From NCBI RefSeq assembly GCF_016526145.1, contig NZ_JADDUE010000020.1, positions 1-45,768 on the forward strand: a stretch of 45,768 nucleotides of DNA, written 5' to 3'. A program made the position numbers and the translations under genes. Positions 1 to 8,009 of this stretch are shown piece by piece. Below the pieces are notes generated by a model. That model made no database searches. It worked only from the letters and a program-made list of their open reading frames with translations, and had not been told where the DNA came from. This DNA is from Saccharopolyspora galaxeae. Lineage in GTDB: Bacteria; Actinomycetota; Actinomycetes; Mycobacteriales; Pseudonocardiaceae. The stretch's first letter is position 1. Each line of letters begins with the position of its first letter.

Positions 1-479
1 CCCCAGCACCAACCAGGCACCAAAACCCCGGGGAGTCATCTCTTCGTCTTGCTGATGTTTCAAACTCTAGCAGGCCCGAACCCCGCCGTTTTCAGGGGGG
101 TCACCTCACGGTCACCCGCGCTGAACCGGCCCGCGGTCGATCCTGCTTTGAAGTTCTCCACCGCCCGCAGCCTTTCGGCCCCGGACTCCGTCACCGCCCG
201 GTCCGTTTCGTTTCCGGCCCGTTCCGCGCTGACGGAGAGAAACTTACAGGCCCCGGAAAACATCGTTGAAACCGCCCCCCCACCTGATGCTGAAACTGCA
301 GGTCACGTCGGGCGATCACGGCATCACCCGGATGGAGGCTTGCGAATGGCCCGTCGGATGAGCCCGCCGGGGCGCCCCACCTTCGGGTGATCACCGAGCG
401 TTCCGCGATCGATCGCGCCCGCGCGCCGGTAGCGTCGATCGTCGACCAAGAGGGCCGACCGACAGGACGGGGGTAAGCG
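1..479. other. Region without a supported gene
   Basis: No open frame here has a convincing ribosome site or protein-like composition. The frame at 49-390 gives a low-complexity Pro/Arg/Ser-rich product that matches nothing I recognise. A perfect palindrome GGTGATCACC lies at 386-395, and several GATCG repeats occur around 405-445. The segment may be the regulatory region of the small gene that starts at 480. Confidence 0.5.
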
Positions 480-680
480 GTGGACTCGACACCGATCTAC
501 ACGGAGTTGCAGGAACAACTCATCGACCCGGAGGAGAACAACTGGAGTCTGAGCGCTCCCCCCGAGTTCGCCGCGGCGCTGGCCGAGAACGCCGAGCCCG
601 CCGCGACCGAAGCCGAACCGGCGAAGCACCACAACTCCAAAGGCCGCGGCAAGAAGCGCAGGCACCGCGCCGACGACTGA
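480..680 (+). CDS. Small hypothetical protein, 66 aa
   Basis: I do not recognise this product. The GTG start at 480 follows a G-rich stretch (GGGGG, about 6 nt upstream) that could serve as a ribosome site. The first two thirds are acidic and Glu/Ala-rich. The last fifteen residues are strongly basic (Lys/Arg/His-rich, ending RHRADD), so the protein is charge-segregated and probably unstructured. A perfect hairpin terminator lies about 85 nt downstream, which supports a real short transcription unit. It could still be a chance frame in GC-rich DNA. Confidence 0.5.
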   Translation: MDSTPIYTELQEQLIDPEENNWSLSAPPEFAAALAENAEPAATEAEPAKHHNSKGRGKKRRHRADD

Positions 681-765
681 GTCCGCGGCGAGCTCGCACA
701 CGCGCGCCCGCGCGAGAACGGACCGCGCGAACGAGCACGGGCCGGGAACGAACACTGGGAACAAG

Positions 766-803
766 AAGAACCGCATCGCGGAAGACCCACGATGCGGTTC
801 TTT
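766..803. terminator. Perfect 13-bp hairpin terminator
   Basis: The arms AAGAACCGCATCG (766-778) and CGATGCGGTTCTT (790-802) are perfect inverted repeats around an 11-nt loop, and the plus-strand side ends in TTT. It lies between the convergent small gene (ends 680) and the lsr2-like gene (ends 879), so it can serve both. Confidence 0.8.
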
Positions 804-878
804 GCGTCTTGCCGTCGGTTCGGCCTGCGAACCGGTCATGACGCCCGGCCGCTGCGGTACCGGGACCAGGAGCGGAAG

Positions 879-1364
879 TCAGTCCACCGCGGACGAGAAT
901 TGCGGCAACGACACCGCCGGGACCGCCGCGGTCTGCCCGTCGTCCTGCTGATCCTCGTCCCGCTGCCCGCGCTCATCGCGCTGCGGCAGGGAGGCAGCGG
1001 GGGATTCGACGACCTCGGTTTCCGGTTCCTCGGCTCCCGGCTCGGCGTCCTGCTGCTTGCTGAGCCGATCCTTGGTGCGTTGCGCGGCGCCCCGGATCTC
1101 TTCGGTGAGCGCGCGGTTCGCCTGGCGGGCCGCGCGTTCTTCGCGTTCGTGGCGTTTGCTCGGTGCGGCGCGTTCTTGTTCCCGCTCCTTGCCGGGCACC
1201 GTCGCCCGCTCGATGTAGCGAGCCAACAGCGTCCGCAACCGCCGCGCATGTTGCTCGCTCAGGTCGATTTCGTAGGTCACGCCGTCCAGCGCGAAAGTGA
1301 CGGTCTGCTGGGCTGGCGACCCGTCAATGTCGTCGACGAGTTCGACCTGAATCCGCTCGGCCAT
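879..1364 (-). CDS. Lsr2 N-terminal-domain paralogue with atypical C terminus
   Basis: The first ~55 residues (MAERIQVELVDDIDG start, then VTFALDGVTYEIDLSEQ) match the oligomerisation domain of the nucleoid silencer Lsr2. The usual C-terminal minor-groove-binding domain with its RGR-x-P hook is missing. In its place are a Lys/Arg/Glu-rich, probably helical segment (residues ~56-110) and a Glu/Asp/Gln-rich tail, giving 161 aa against ~110-115 for normal Lsr2. The ATG at 1364 has AGG 5 nt upstream; a GTG two codons earlier is the alternative. It is divergent from a canonical Lsr2 gene at 1797. By family logic it could dimerise with Lsr2 and alter silencing; that role is inference. Confidence 0.85.
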   Translation of the reverse strand: MAERIQVELVDDIDGSPAQQTVTFALDGVTYEIDLSEQHARRLRTLLARYIERATVPGKEREQERAAPSKRHEREERAARQANRALTEEIRGAAQRTKDRLSKQQDAEPGAEEPETEVVESPAASLPQRDERGQRDEDQQDDGQTAAVPAVSLPQFSSAVD

Positions 1365-1370
1365 GATCAC

Positions 1371-1796
1371 CTGTCTCGGGAACGTGCCCCGTCTCGATCC
1401 GCGACACCTGCAGGCGAGACACCTGCGACCCTGACCAACGTTGTAGCACGCAGCATCGCTGTTGTCTCGCGGTCAACGATAGAACAGCACCACCGGCGGT
1501 TGAGAACCGCCGTGCGGGGGCACGTGGTCCTCGAGCCGTTCGACTCCCAGGAGCCGACAGCCACCCGGAGGACGGGCCGACGGGCGAACCACCCGAGGCC
1601 ACGGTAGCCGATCGCCGCGAAATCGAGAAAGTAATATGCAGCACAAGCAGCCGAGTAGCGGATCCAGGTAGCGCAGCCGCGCACCCGGGACCGGGGTGGC
1701 ACATTTTCGCAACAATCGTTTATTGTTCCCCCGCTCTTCGTCGTAAGCTCTTGCGCGAAGGCCAGGAAAAACGAACCGGGAATCGAGGGTTTACCA
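1371..1796. promoter_or_regulatory. Divergent intergenic region between two Lsr2-family genes
   Basis: This 426-nt region is less GC-rich than its surroundings. It holds a direct repeat GACACCTGC (1403-1411 and 1418-1426, 15-bp period) close to the minus-strand start. An AT-rich inverted repeat AACAAT-cgttt-ATTGTT (1711-1727) lies about 70 bp before the canonical lsr2 start. Lsr2 prefers AT-rich DNA, so autoregulation at the second site is plausible. No coding sequence is supported here. Confidence 0.5.
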
Positions 1797-2144
1797 GTGG
1801 CGCAGAAGGTCACAGTGCAGCTCGTCGACGACGTCGACGGGTCGGAAGCGGAGTCGACGGTCGAGTTCAGCCTGGACGGCGTCGACTACACCATTGACCT
1901 GTCCGCCGACAACGCCGCCCAACTGCGGGACTCGCTGGCGTCGTACGTCTCCCACGCGCGCCGCACCGGCGGCCGGAAGCGGACGGGCGGCAAGGCGGGC
2001 AAGTCCCCCTCCGCCGCACCCACCGCGGCGGATCGGGAGCGCAACCAGGCCATTCGGGAATGGGCGCGGACGCAGGGGATGCAGGTGTCGGATCGGGGCC
2101 GGATTCCCTCGGAGATCGTGGAAGCCTACGACAAGGCCAAGTGA
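1797..2144 (+). CDS. lsr2: Nucleoid-associated silencer Lsr2
   Basis: A canonical actinobacterial Lsr2 of 115 aa. The N-terminal part (MAQKVTVQLVDDVDGSEA, then VEFSLDGVDYTIDLS) is the oligomerisation domain. A Gly/Arg/Lys-rich linker spans ~60-80. The C-terminal domain contains AIREWARTQGMQVSDRGRIP and ends IVEAYDKAK; its RGR is the AT-hook-like motif that inserts into the minor groove. Lsr2 is a functional analogue of H-NS that silences AT-rich and horizontally acquired genes, including biosynthetic clusters. The GTG start has GAGGG 7 nt upstream. In many actinobacteria lsr2 lies beside lysS; here lysS is 38 kb away. Confidence 0.96.
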   Translation: MAQKVTVQLVDDVDGSEAESTVEFSLDGVDYTIDLSADNAAQLRDSLASYVSHARRTGGRKRTGGKAGKSPSAAPTAADRERNQAIREWARTQGMQVSDRGRIPSEIVEAYDKAK

Positions 2145-2154
2145 GGCACCCGGG

Positions 2155-2218
2155 ATGTTGCGAGGGCCGCGGCGGACCGGAACATTTCGCCGCTAGCCGC
2201 GCGCGAACCTCGCAACAT
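2155..2218. terminator. Long inverted repeat downstream of lsr2
   Basis: The arms ATGTTGCGAGG (2155-2165) and CCTCGCAACAT (2208-2218) are perfect 11-bp inverted repeats separated by 42 nt of GC-rich sequence. Lying 10 nt past the lsr2 stop, they could form a terminator stem or an operator pair. There is no T-run, so the role is uncertain. Confidence 0.5.
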
Positions 2219-2368
2219 TCCGCCCGCTGCCGCGAACTCGCACCCGGGTTCTCGGCGGCCGCCGGGAATGGCCGAAACGAGCGGCTCGGCAGATCTCCCC
2301 GCAACCGGGTCCCGGCCGGGTTGGCCACGTAACATGCCGGGCATCCCGGAAAGGAGAGGCGAGCAGCG

Positions 2369-3475
2369 GTGGACTACGTGGTGACGGCCGAACTGGAACC
2401 GCCGGCGGCGGTCAAGGAACTCGACGCCTTGCAGCAGCAAGGTGTCGTCGCGCTGCTGGATCGCAGACTCGCGCTGGTGGAGGGCGTCACCGGTCCGGAA
2501 GAGACCGACATCGACGTGCTCGACTTCCGGATCTCCACCCAGCCGGACCGGGCGAACGTGGTGCTGGTGCTGGACGCCCCCTCGCTGGCCGCGGCGGAAT
2601 GGGCGGGCGCGACGGTGCTCGACGAGCTGCTCGGCGAGATCGAGCAGCTGTCGTCGTGGACGGTGGCCGACTCGTCGGTGCGCATCACCGAGGACGAGTT
2701 CAACCAGAGCCTCGCAGGGGCCGACGAACTCACCGCGCCGGACAGCGCCTCCAGCGAGCTGCAGGCCGCGGTCGAGGAGGCGCTGGAGTCCTCCTCGGCG
2801 GAACCCGCTTGGGAGACCGAGCGCTGGCGGGACACCTTGCTGGAATGCGCCGGTCGGCTGCGCGCGTTCGGGGCCGAGGCGTTCACCCCGGAAAGCACCG
2901 GCGCTGCGGAAGACGCGGCCGCGGGAAAGGCCGAGCTGGCCGCGGGCGCGCTGATCCACGCGGTCCGAGTGGTCACCGACGAGATCTTCTACGACGAGCT
3001 GTCGCTGGCGATCAACAACGCCACCGTGGACGAAGCCGCCGGCCTGCTGGTGCTCGAAGAACTGCCGCCCTGCTACGACCAGCGTTACGACTCGACCTTC
3101 GCGCGCGCGTTCCTGCTCTCGTCCGCCGCGGTGTCCGAGCGGCTGGCCGCGACCGAATGGGTGCCGCCGCGCTGCGTCGCCGAGGCGCTGGCGCTGCGGC
3201 TGATCGTGCACGAGGCGCAAGTGCTGCTGGAAGCCGCGGAACTGCTGGAGTGGGCCGACAGCGCACCGATCTTCGCGAAGTTCACCGCGGCCGCGTTCAC
3301 CAGCACCGCGCACGAAGAGCTCTACGACGTCGACGTGCAGCTCGACGACAGCGCCGAGGAGACGTTGACCGCGGACGTCGAAGCCGGGCTGCGCGAGCGC
3401 GGCCTGTCGTTCGACAAGTGGTTCAGCCCCGCGGCGGGCACCGGCGCGCTGCACCCCTACTTGCACTTCCTCTGA
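2369..3475 (+). CDS. Conserved hypothetical protein, 368 aa
   Basis: I do not recognise a named family. The GTG start at 2369 follows a good ribosome site (AAGGAGAGG, 9 nt upstream). The product is acidic, soluble-looking and rich in Ala/Leu/Glu, with no signal peptide or membrane span. Residues ~1-110 look like an alpha/beta domain (V-V-T-A-E-L start, FRISTQ, ANVVLVLDAPS). The remainder is largely helical and ends in a Phe/Leu-rich tail. It is monocistronic: an IR-rich gap separates it from lsr2, and a strong bidirectional terminator follows the stop codon immediately. Codon use matches its neighbours. Confidence 0.85.
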   Translation: MDYVVTAELEPPAAVKELDALQQQGVVALLDRRLALVEGVTGPEETDIDVLDFRISTQPDRANVVLVLDAPSLAAAEWAGATVLDELLGEIEQLSSWTVADSSVRITEDEFNQSLAGADELTAPDSASSELQAAVEEALESSSAEPAWETERWRDTLLECAGRLRAFGAEAFTPESTGAAEDAAAGKAELAAGALIHAVRVVTDEIFYDELSLAINNATVDEAAGLLVLEELPPCYDQRYDSTFARAFLLSSAAVSERLAATEWVPPRCVAEALALRLIVHEAQVLLEAAELLEWADSAPIFAKFTAAAFTSTAHEELYDVDVQLDDSAEETLTADVEAGLRERGLSFDKWFSPAAGTGALHPYLHFL

Positions 3476-3477
3476 AA

Positions 3478-3521
3478 CGCGAACCGCCCGCCGGACGCGG
3501 TGTTCCGGCGGGCGGTTCGCG
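3478..3521. terminator. 18-bp perfect bidirectional terminator
   Basis: The arms at 3478-3495 and 3504-3521 (CGCGAACCGCCCGCCGGA and its exact complement) form an 18-bp stem with an 8-nt loop. It sits in the 52-nt gap between the convergent gene ending at 3475 and speE ending at 3528. Confidence 0.85.
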
Positions 3522-3527
3522 GTCGGC

Positions 3528-4400
3528 TCAGCTCTGCTGGCGCACGGCGTGCGGTGGCACGGTGCAACCGATGAGGCTGGCGTCGTCGATGGTCTGCGGC
3601 TGGTACTTGCTGTTCGGCAGCGCGTCCAGCATCACGTTCGTCGGGTCGTCCACCGGATCGGCGCGGCCGAACAGGAACGACCACTCGTGCTCGTCGGAGC
3701 CGAAGTAGGTCACCGTCTCGAACACCGACCGGAACCGGTTGTAGGACCGGATCAGCGTCTCGTTGCGCCAGATCGTGGGGCAGCCCGCCTGGAACGCGAC
3801 GACGCCGCCCGGTGCGAGCACGGTTTGGCAGCGTTGCAGGAATTCCAGGCCGTAGAGCCGGTTGTGCTGCCCGTCGGCGTCCTCGGCCTGCTCGTCCGGC
3901 AGATCCACCACGACGAGATCGTAGCCCTCCGGCGGGGCCTGGTCCAGAAAGCTCCAGCCGTCGGCGTAGTGCAGGGTGATCGGACCTTCGCCGCGTTCGA
4001 GCGCGGGCAGGTCCTGCGCGCGGTAGCCGTAGGGCAGGTGCTCGGCGCAGCGGCGGACGCACTCCTGGTCGATGTCCACGTGGTCGACCCGGGTGGCGCC
4101 CGCGGCGACCGCGAGCTCGCTGACCACGCCTTCGCTGGAACCGATGATCAGCACCTGGTCCAGCTTGCCTGCCAGCAGGAATCCGGGGACCACCATCGCC
4201 TCGTGGTAGACCAGCTGCGAGAACTCGGTGCTCTGCCGGTCGTCGTCGCAGAACAGCGAGGCGCCCTGCCCGGTGCGGCCGATCAGCACGTGCTGGTAGG
4301 CGGTGTCGCCCTCCCACAGCACTTCGTCGACCCGCCAGAGCCTGCGCATGTCGGCACCCAGGGGTTCGCTGACCCAGCGTTGCCCGTCGAGTTCGATCAA
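3528..4400 (-). CDS. speE: Spermidine synthase-family aminopropyltransferase
   Basis: This 290-aa product carries the spermidine/spermine synthase fold. An N-terminal strand region (DEVLWEGDTAYQHVLIGRTG) precedes the Rossmann-like core. The core has a QVLIIGSSEGVVSELA nucleotide-binding motif, an acidic VDHVDID strand end (normally binding decarboxylated SAM) and YDLVVVDLPD holding the catalytic-type aspartate. The usual core motif is G-G-G-D-G; here it is GSSEG, so substrate specificity may differ. The TTG start at 4400 is chosen because GAGGAGG lies 7 nt upstream and the homology begins there. It is the last gene of the decarboxylase-speD-speE set and could transfer aminopropyl to putrescine. 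Confidence 0.88.
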   Translation of the reverse strand: MIELDGQRWVSEPLGADMRRLWRVDEVLWEGDTAYQHVLIGRTGQGASLFCDDDRQSTEFSQLVYHEAMVVPGFLLAGKLDQVLIIGSSEGVVSELAVAAGATRVDHVDIDQECVRRCAEHLPYGYRAQDLPALERGEGPITLHYADGWSFLDQAPPEGYDLVVVDLPDEQAEDADGQHNRLYGLEFLQRCQTVLAPGGVVAFQAGCPTIWRNETLIRSYNRFRSVFETVTYFGSDEHEWSFLFGRADPVDDPTNVMLDALPNSKYQPQTIDDASLIGCTVPPHAVRQQS

Positions 4401-4605
4401 CGGTGCTCCTCCTCGAAGATGTCGCCCGCGTTGGGGGATGTCGCCCGGTGGGGCGGAGAACGCGCCCGGCGGGACGAGTGTGGCAGAGCGCGCCGCGCAG
4501 GTGGGGTGTTCGGCCGCGGCGCGCCAGGATGTCGCGCGCGCCCGGCCCGGACCGCTGCGCGTGCCGGGCGCCGGCGCGCCGCATCGTATGTCCATTGTGG
4601 AGCGT

Positions 4606-4641
4606 TGCTCGCCGGCCCACGCTGCGGCGGGCCGGCGAGCA
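4606..4641 (-). terminator. 13-bp hairpin after speD
   Basis: The arms at 4606-4618 and 4629-4641 (TGCTCGCCGGCCC and its complement) are perfect, with a 10-nt loop. They sit 5 nt past the speD stop on the minus strand. With no T-run, partial termination or mRNA-end protection between speD and speE is as likely as full termination. Confidence 0.6.
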
Positions 4642-4645
4642 CCGG

Positions 4646-5047
4646 TCACGACGCCAGTTCTTCCGGGTAGTCGCGGCCCCGGCGGATCGTGCGGGTGTTC
4701 ACCGACTCCGGCCGCAGCGCCTCGGCGAGCAGTTCCACCGCGCGTTCGGGTTGCGCGGTGTGCCCGCAGGTGAACACGTCGATGAAGATCGAGCCCTCTT
4801 CGGGATAGGTGTGCAGCGAGGCATGGGATTCCGACAGCAATGCCAGCACCGTGACGCCTTGCGGTTCGAACCGTTTGGCGATCACTTCGCACACCGTGGC
4901 CTGCGAGCGGCTCAACGCACTGTGCAGCGTGTCCCTGAGGAACTGCTCGTCGTCGAGTAGCTGCTCGGCCACGCCTTCGAGCTCGGCGAGGACGTGCTGC
5001 CCGGTGAACAGACCGACGGGCTGCAGGGTTCCGGCATCAATCGACAT
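4646..5047 (-). CDS. speD: S-adenosylmethionine decarboxylase proenzyme
   Basis: A 133-aa class 1B (bacterial/archaeal) AdoMetDC. It self-cleaves to an alpha and a beta chain and uses a pyruvoyl group to make decarboxylated SAM, the aminopropyl donor for SpeE. The cleavage motif SESHAS puts the scissile bond between Glu73 and Ser74, with Ser74 becoming the pyruvoyl. His75, the HTYPEEG stretch and Cys94 (IDVFTCG) are in place. The ATG at 5047 has GGGAGGT 6 nt upstream. It lies 84 nt downstream of the decarboxylase gene on the same strand and upstream of speE, completing a putrescine-to-spermidine route. Confidence 0.96.
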   Translation of the reverse strand: MSIDAGTLQPVGLFTGQHVLAELEGVAEQLLDDEQFLRDTLHSALSRSQATVCEVIAKRFEPQGVTVLALLSESHASLHTYPEEGSIFIDVFTCGHTAQPERAVELLAEALRPESVNTRTIRRGRDYPEELAS

Positions 5048-5094
5048 CTATCGACCTCCCAACATTTCACAGATTTCGCCTGGTGAACGTGTTT

Positions 5095-5132
5095 CGGTAG
5101 CTACCGCTGCGGCCGGGCGGGGCCGCAGCGGT
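5095..5132 (-). terminator. Hairpin at the decarboxylase stop codon
   Basis: A 12-bp perfect stem (5103-5114 with 5121-5132, ACCGCTGCGGCC and its complement) overlaps the stop codon of the decarboxylase. It abuts a perfect palindrome CGGTAGCTACCG (5095-5106). Because the two share sequence they can form alternative structures. Position suggests attenuation or transcript processing before speD. Confidence 0.55.
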
Positions 5133-6352
5133 CAGGGTCGCTCGTGCCCGTCGATGCAATAAGTGGGCAGCGGCGGGAAACCGTTGAACCCGACCGAGGC
5201 GTAGCTGGCCGTGTAAGCGCCTGCGCTGAGCAGGTCCACGACATCACCGTCGCGCAGCGTGCGCGGCAGCTCGTAGTCCGCGCGCTGGTACAGCACGTCG
5301 TCGCCGTCGCAGGTCGGTCCGGCCAGCACGACCGGGCCGGCCGGGTCGCCGTCGCGGGCGGTGCGCAGCCGGTAGGTGATGGCTTCGCCCTCGGTCTCGG
5401 CGAGCCCGTTGTAGCGGCCGACGTCCAGGTAGACCCAGCGCCGATCGCTGCCGGTCTCCGCGGCGACCAGCACGACTTCGCTGCGCAGCACGCCGGCGTC
5501 ACCGACCAGGAAGCGGCCGGGTTCGATCAGCAGTTCCGGGCGCTGCGCGCCGAATTCGCGGTCCAGCGCCTGTTCGATGCGCTCGGCGTAGTCGGCCAGC
5601 GGCGGAGCGGATTCGGTGTATTCGGCGGGAAGTCCGCCGCCGAGGTTGACCATCCGCAGCGCGACACCGCGCTGCGCGGCGCCGTCGAAGACTTCGCGGG
5701 CGGCGCGGATGCCGTGCTCCCACGCGGCCGCGTCGTGCTGCTGCGATCCGATGTGGAACGACACCCCGCAGGGGTCGAGGCCGAGTTCGGCGGCGCGGGC
5801 AAGCAGCCGCACCGCGGTTTCCGGCGGGCAACCGAACTTGCGGCCGAACGGGGTGCGAGATCCCTCGTTGTCCACGAACACGCGGCAGAACACCTGCGAG
5901 CCCGGCGCGGCTTCGGCGATCTTGGCGAGGTCGGCGTCGCTGTCGGTGGCGAACAGCCGCACGCCCTGCTCGTAGGCGCGGGCGATGTCGGCCCGCTTCT
6001 TGATGGTGTTGCCGTACGAGATCGATTCCGCGGCGGCGCCGTGCGCCAGGCACAGGTCGATCTCACCGGGGCTGGCCACGTCGAACGAGCTGCCCTGCTC
6101 GACCAGCGAGGAGACGACTTCGGCAGTGGGATTGGCCTTGACCGCGTAGCAGATCCGCGCGTCCGGCAGCGCCTCGCGCAGCTGCGCGTGGCGTTCGCGC
6201 ACGACCGCCAGGTCCAGCACCAGGCACGGGGTCGGGAGTACCGCGCGGTCCAGGTGTCCCCGGATCCGTTCAGCTGAACGTGCCGCGCTTCCGGCGACGG
6301 TCTCGTCGCTCGGGCGGTCCGTCACACCGGTGGTGGCGGACAGGTCGGTCAA
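5132..6352 (-). CDS. Ornithine/lysine decarboxylase, PLP fold type III
   Basis: A 406-aa enzyme of the eukaryotic-like ornithine decarboxylase / alanine-racemase fold. Visible motifs are ICYAVKANP with the PLP lysine at Lys72, GVSFHIGSQ (His200), the glycine-rich NLGGGLP phosphate loop (~237-242), IEPGR (~277-280) and GPTCDGDD with the catalytic Cys348/Asp349. The product is probably putrescine from ornithine (cadaverine from lysine is possible), feeding SpeE with SpeD-made decarboxylated SAM. The start is TTG at 6352 with GGAGG 9 nt upstream. The first ~30 residues are a poorly conserved extension. It heads the polyamine set and lies 166 nt downstream of pucR on the same strand. Confidence 0.92.
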   Translation of the reverse strand: MTDLSATTGVTDRPSDETVAGSAARSAERIRGHLDRAVLPTPCLVLDLAVVRERHAQLREALPDARICYAVKANPTAEVVSSLVEQGSSFDVASPGEIDLCLAHGAAAESISYGNTIKKRADIARAYEQGVRLFATDSDADLAKIAEAAPGSQVFCRVFVDNEGSRTPFGRKFGCPPETAVRLLARAAELGLDPCGVSFHIGSQQHDAAAWEHGIRAAREVFDGAAQRGVALRMVNLGGGLPAEYTESAPPLADYAERIEQALDREFGAQRPELLIEPGRFLVGDAGVLRSEVVLVAAETGSDRRWVYLDVGRYNGLAETEGEAITYRLRTARDGDPAGPVVLAGPTCDGDDVLYQRADYELPRTLRDGDVVDLLSAGAYTASYASVGFNGFPPLPTYCIDGHERP

Positions 6353-6491
6353 TCCCGTTACCTCCGTGTTCCGCGTGGCCTCGCGTGGTTTCCGGGTCCG
6401 GTCGACGCAGCGGGGCGCTGCGTGCCGACCAAGCAGAGTACCGGTCCGAGCTGCGGATTACGAACCGTTCGGGTGACTTCCCCCGGTCGTC

Positions 6492-6512
6492 GGAGTGGAT
6501 TGTGACCACTCC
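6492..6512 (-). terminator. Hairpin after pucR
   Basis: GGAGTGG (6492-6498) pairs with CCACTCC (6506-6512) around a 7-nt loop, 6 nt past the pucR stop. A second 8-bp stem, ACGCAGCG-ggg-CGCTGCGT, lies further on at 6405-6423. Together they probably insulate the decarboxylase gene from pucR transcription. Confidence 0.55.
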
Positions 6513-6518
6513 CACGAC

Positions 6519-8009
6519 TCACCCGCGGCTCGCGGCGGCGTCTTCGGCCGCGAGCCCGAGCGCGAGGTGGAAGTCCACTCGGGTCGAGAAGTTCCCGAGG
6601 TCCCTGCCGGTGATCCGCTCCACCCGCCCGATCCGGTACCGCAGCGTGTTCACGTGGATGTGCAAGCTCCCGGCGCAACGCGACCAGGAGCCGCCGCATT
6701 CCAAGAACATCCGCAGCGTCCGGACGAGATCGGCGGCGTGCGCCGCGTCGTAGGCGAACAGCGGCCCGAGCACCCGCTCCCGGTAGGACGTTCGCAGCTC
6801 GGCGGGCACCGCGGCCAGCAGCGCGCGGTGCGTGGCGAGTTCGTCCGCGGGCACCACCGAGTTGCTCGGGGCGCGTTCGGCGAGCTGCAGCGCGTAGCCG
6901 GCTTCCTCCACTGCGGCGCGGAGGTTGCCCGGGTCGCGGACGTCGCTGATGCCCGCTTGCGCGCGCAGTGCGGGTTCGGCGTGCGCGAGCAGCTCGCGGA
7001 AGCGGTCCGGGAGTTCGGCCAGCCGCCGCTCGTCGGCGGCGAACACCGCGGCGGCGCCGTCGCGCAGCGGGGCGGTGACCGAGGCGAGTCCGGTGGCGGC
7101 GGCGAACTCGCGCAGCACGGCGATCGCGTCGGCCGAGTCCGGCTCGACCACCGGGTCCTGCCCGGTGGACAGCAGCACCACGCGTGCCGGCTCGCCTGCC
7201 GGGAGGCCGACGGTTTCCAGTCGCGCCACGACTTCCGCCGCGCTGGAGGTGCCGTCCAGCAAGCGGCGCAGCGCGGACTCCACCGACTGGCCCGCGATCT
7301 GCCGGGCCTGGTCGACCCGGGTGCGCACCAGCGCCGCGACGGTGGCGAGCTCGGCGGCCGCGGATGCGGCGGAGCGCACCACGACGAACCAGTGCGCGAT
7401 CCGCGGGCCGCTCCCCTCGCCGACCGTGCGCACGGCGAACTGCTGCGTCGTGCGGCCGGTCAGGTAGTCGCGCACCAGCTCGTCCCGCTGCGGCAGCGGG
7501 GCCGAGCCCGCGACGATCCGGCCGGTGGCCGACAGCGCCCAGCAGTCCGCGCCGAGTTCCGCGGCGGCCCGGTCGAAGACCTGCTCGAGGTCGGCTCCGG
7601 CGGCCACGGCCGCGACCCAGTCCCGGCCGGGGGCGCGGTTCGCGGCCATCACCCGCTCGGACAGCGTGCCGAAGCTCAGCGCGAGCGGGACCTCCACCAG
7701 CGGCACGCCGCGCCTGCGGCAAGCCTCGACCAGGTCGGGCGGGGTGCTGCCGAGGCGAGCGGTGCCTGCGGCGAGCGCGGCCACGCCCGCATCGGCGATG
7801 GCGGCGGCGAAGCGCTCGGAGTCGTCCGGGCCGGTGCGCCACATCATGCCGGTGAGCACGAGTTCTCCGCCTGCGAGGTAGCGGCGCGGGTCCAGCAGGT
7901 CGGTGATGTAGACGCCGCGCAGCACCGGGTCGCCGGCCTCCGCGAGCGGGGACAGGCCGAGCTCCGGGTCGGCGAGCAGATCGCTGAGCAGCACCCCGAC
8001 ACTGTGCAC
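6519..8009 (-). CDS. pucR: PucR-family transcriptional regulator
   Basis: The N-terminal PucR domain (VGVLLSDLLADPELGL, then VYITDLLDPRRYLAGGELVLTG) is followed by a GGDEF-like middle region. The C-terminal PucR helix-turn-helix spans roughly residues 427-490 (LHIHVNTLRYRIGRVERITGRDL). The longest frame begins at 8165, but its extra 52 codons lie across a tandem intergenic repeat and encode no conserved sequence. I therefore prefer the GTG at 8009, where homology starts (496 aa); its ribosome site is weak. The gene is divergent from the xanthine dehydrogenase run, which it probably controls. In B. subtilis PucR responds to purine breakdown products such as allantoin. Confidence 0.88.
   Translation of the reverse strand: MHSVGVLLSDLLADPELGLSPLAEAGDPVLRGVYITDLLDPRRYLAGGELVLTGMMWRTGPDDSERFAAAIADAGVAALAAGTARLGSTPPDLVEACRRRGVPLVEVPLALSFGTLSERVMAANRAPGRDWVAAVAAGADLEQVFDRAAAELGADCWALSATGRIVAGSAPLPQRDELVRDYLTGRTTQQFAVRTVGEGSGPRIAHWFVVVRSAASAAAELATVAALVRTRVDQARQIAGQSVESALRRLLDGTSSAAEVVARLETVGLPAGEPARVVLLSTGQDPVVEPDSADAIAVLREFAAATGLASVTAPLRDGAAAVFAADERRLAELPDRFRELLAHAEPALRAQAGISDVRDPGNLRAAVEEAGYALQLAERAPSNSVVPADELATHRALLAAVPAELRTSYRERVLGPLFAYDAAHAADLVRTLRMFLECGGSWSRCAGSLHIHVNTLRYRIGRVERITGRDLGNFSTRVDFHLALGLAAEDAAASRG

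Noticed and set aside
49-390. Plus-strand frame of 113 codons near the window start
   Set aside because: No ribosome site, low-complexity Pro/Arg/Ser-rich translation and no recognisable domain; typical of chance frames in GC-rich DNA.
792-1607. Plus-strand 271-codon frame
   Set aside because: It lies antisense to the lsr2-like gene and across the divergent promoter region; the minus-strand frame has clear Lsr2 homology.
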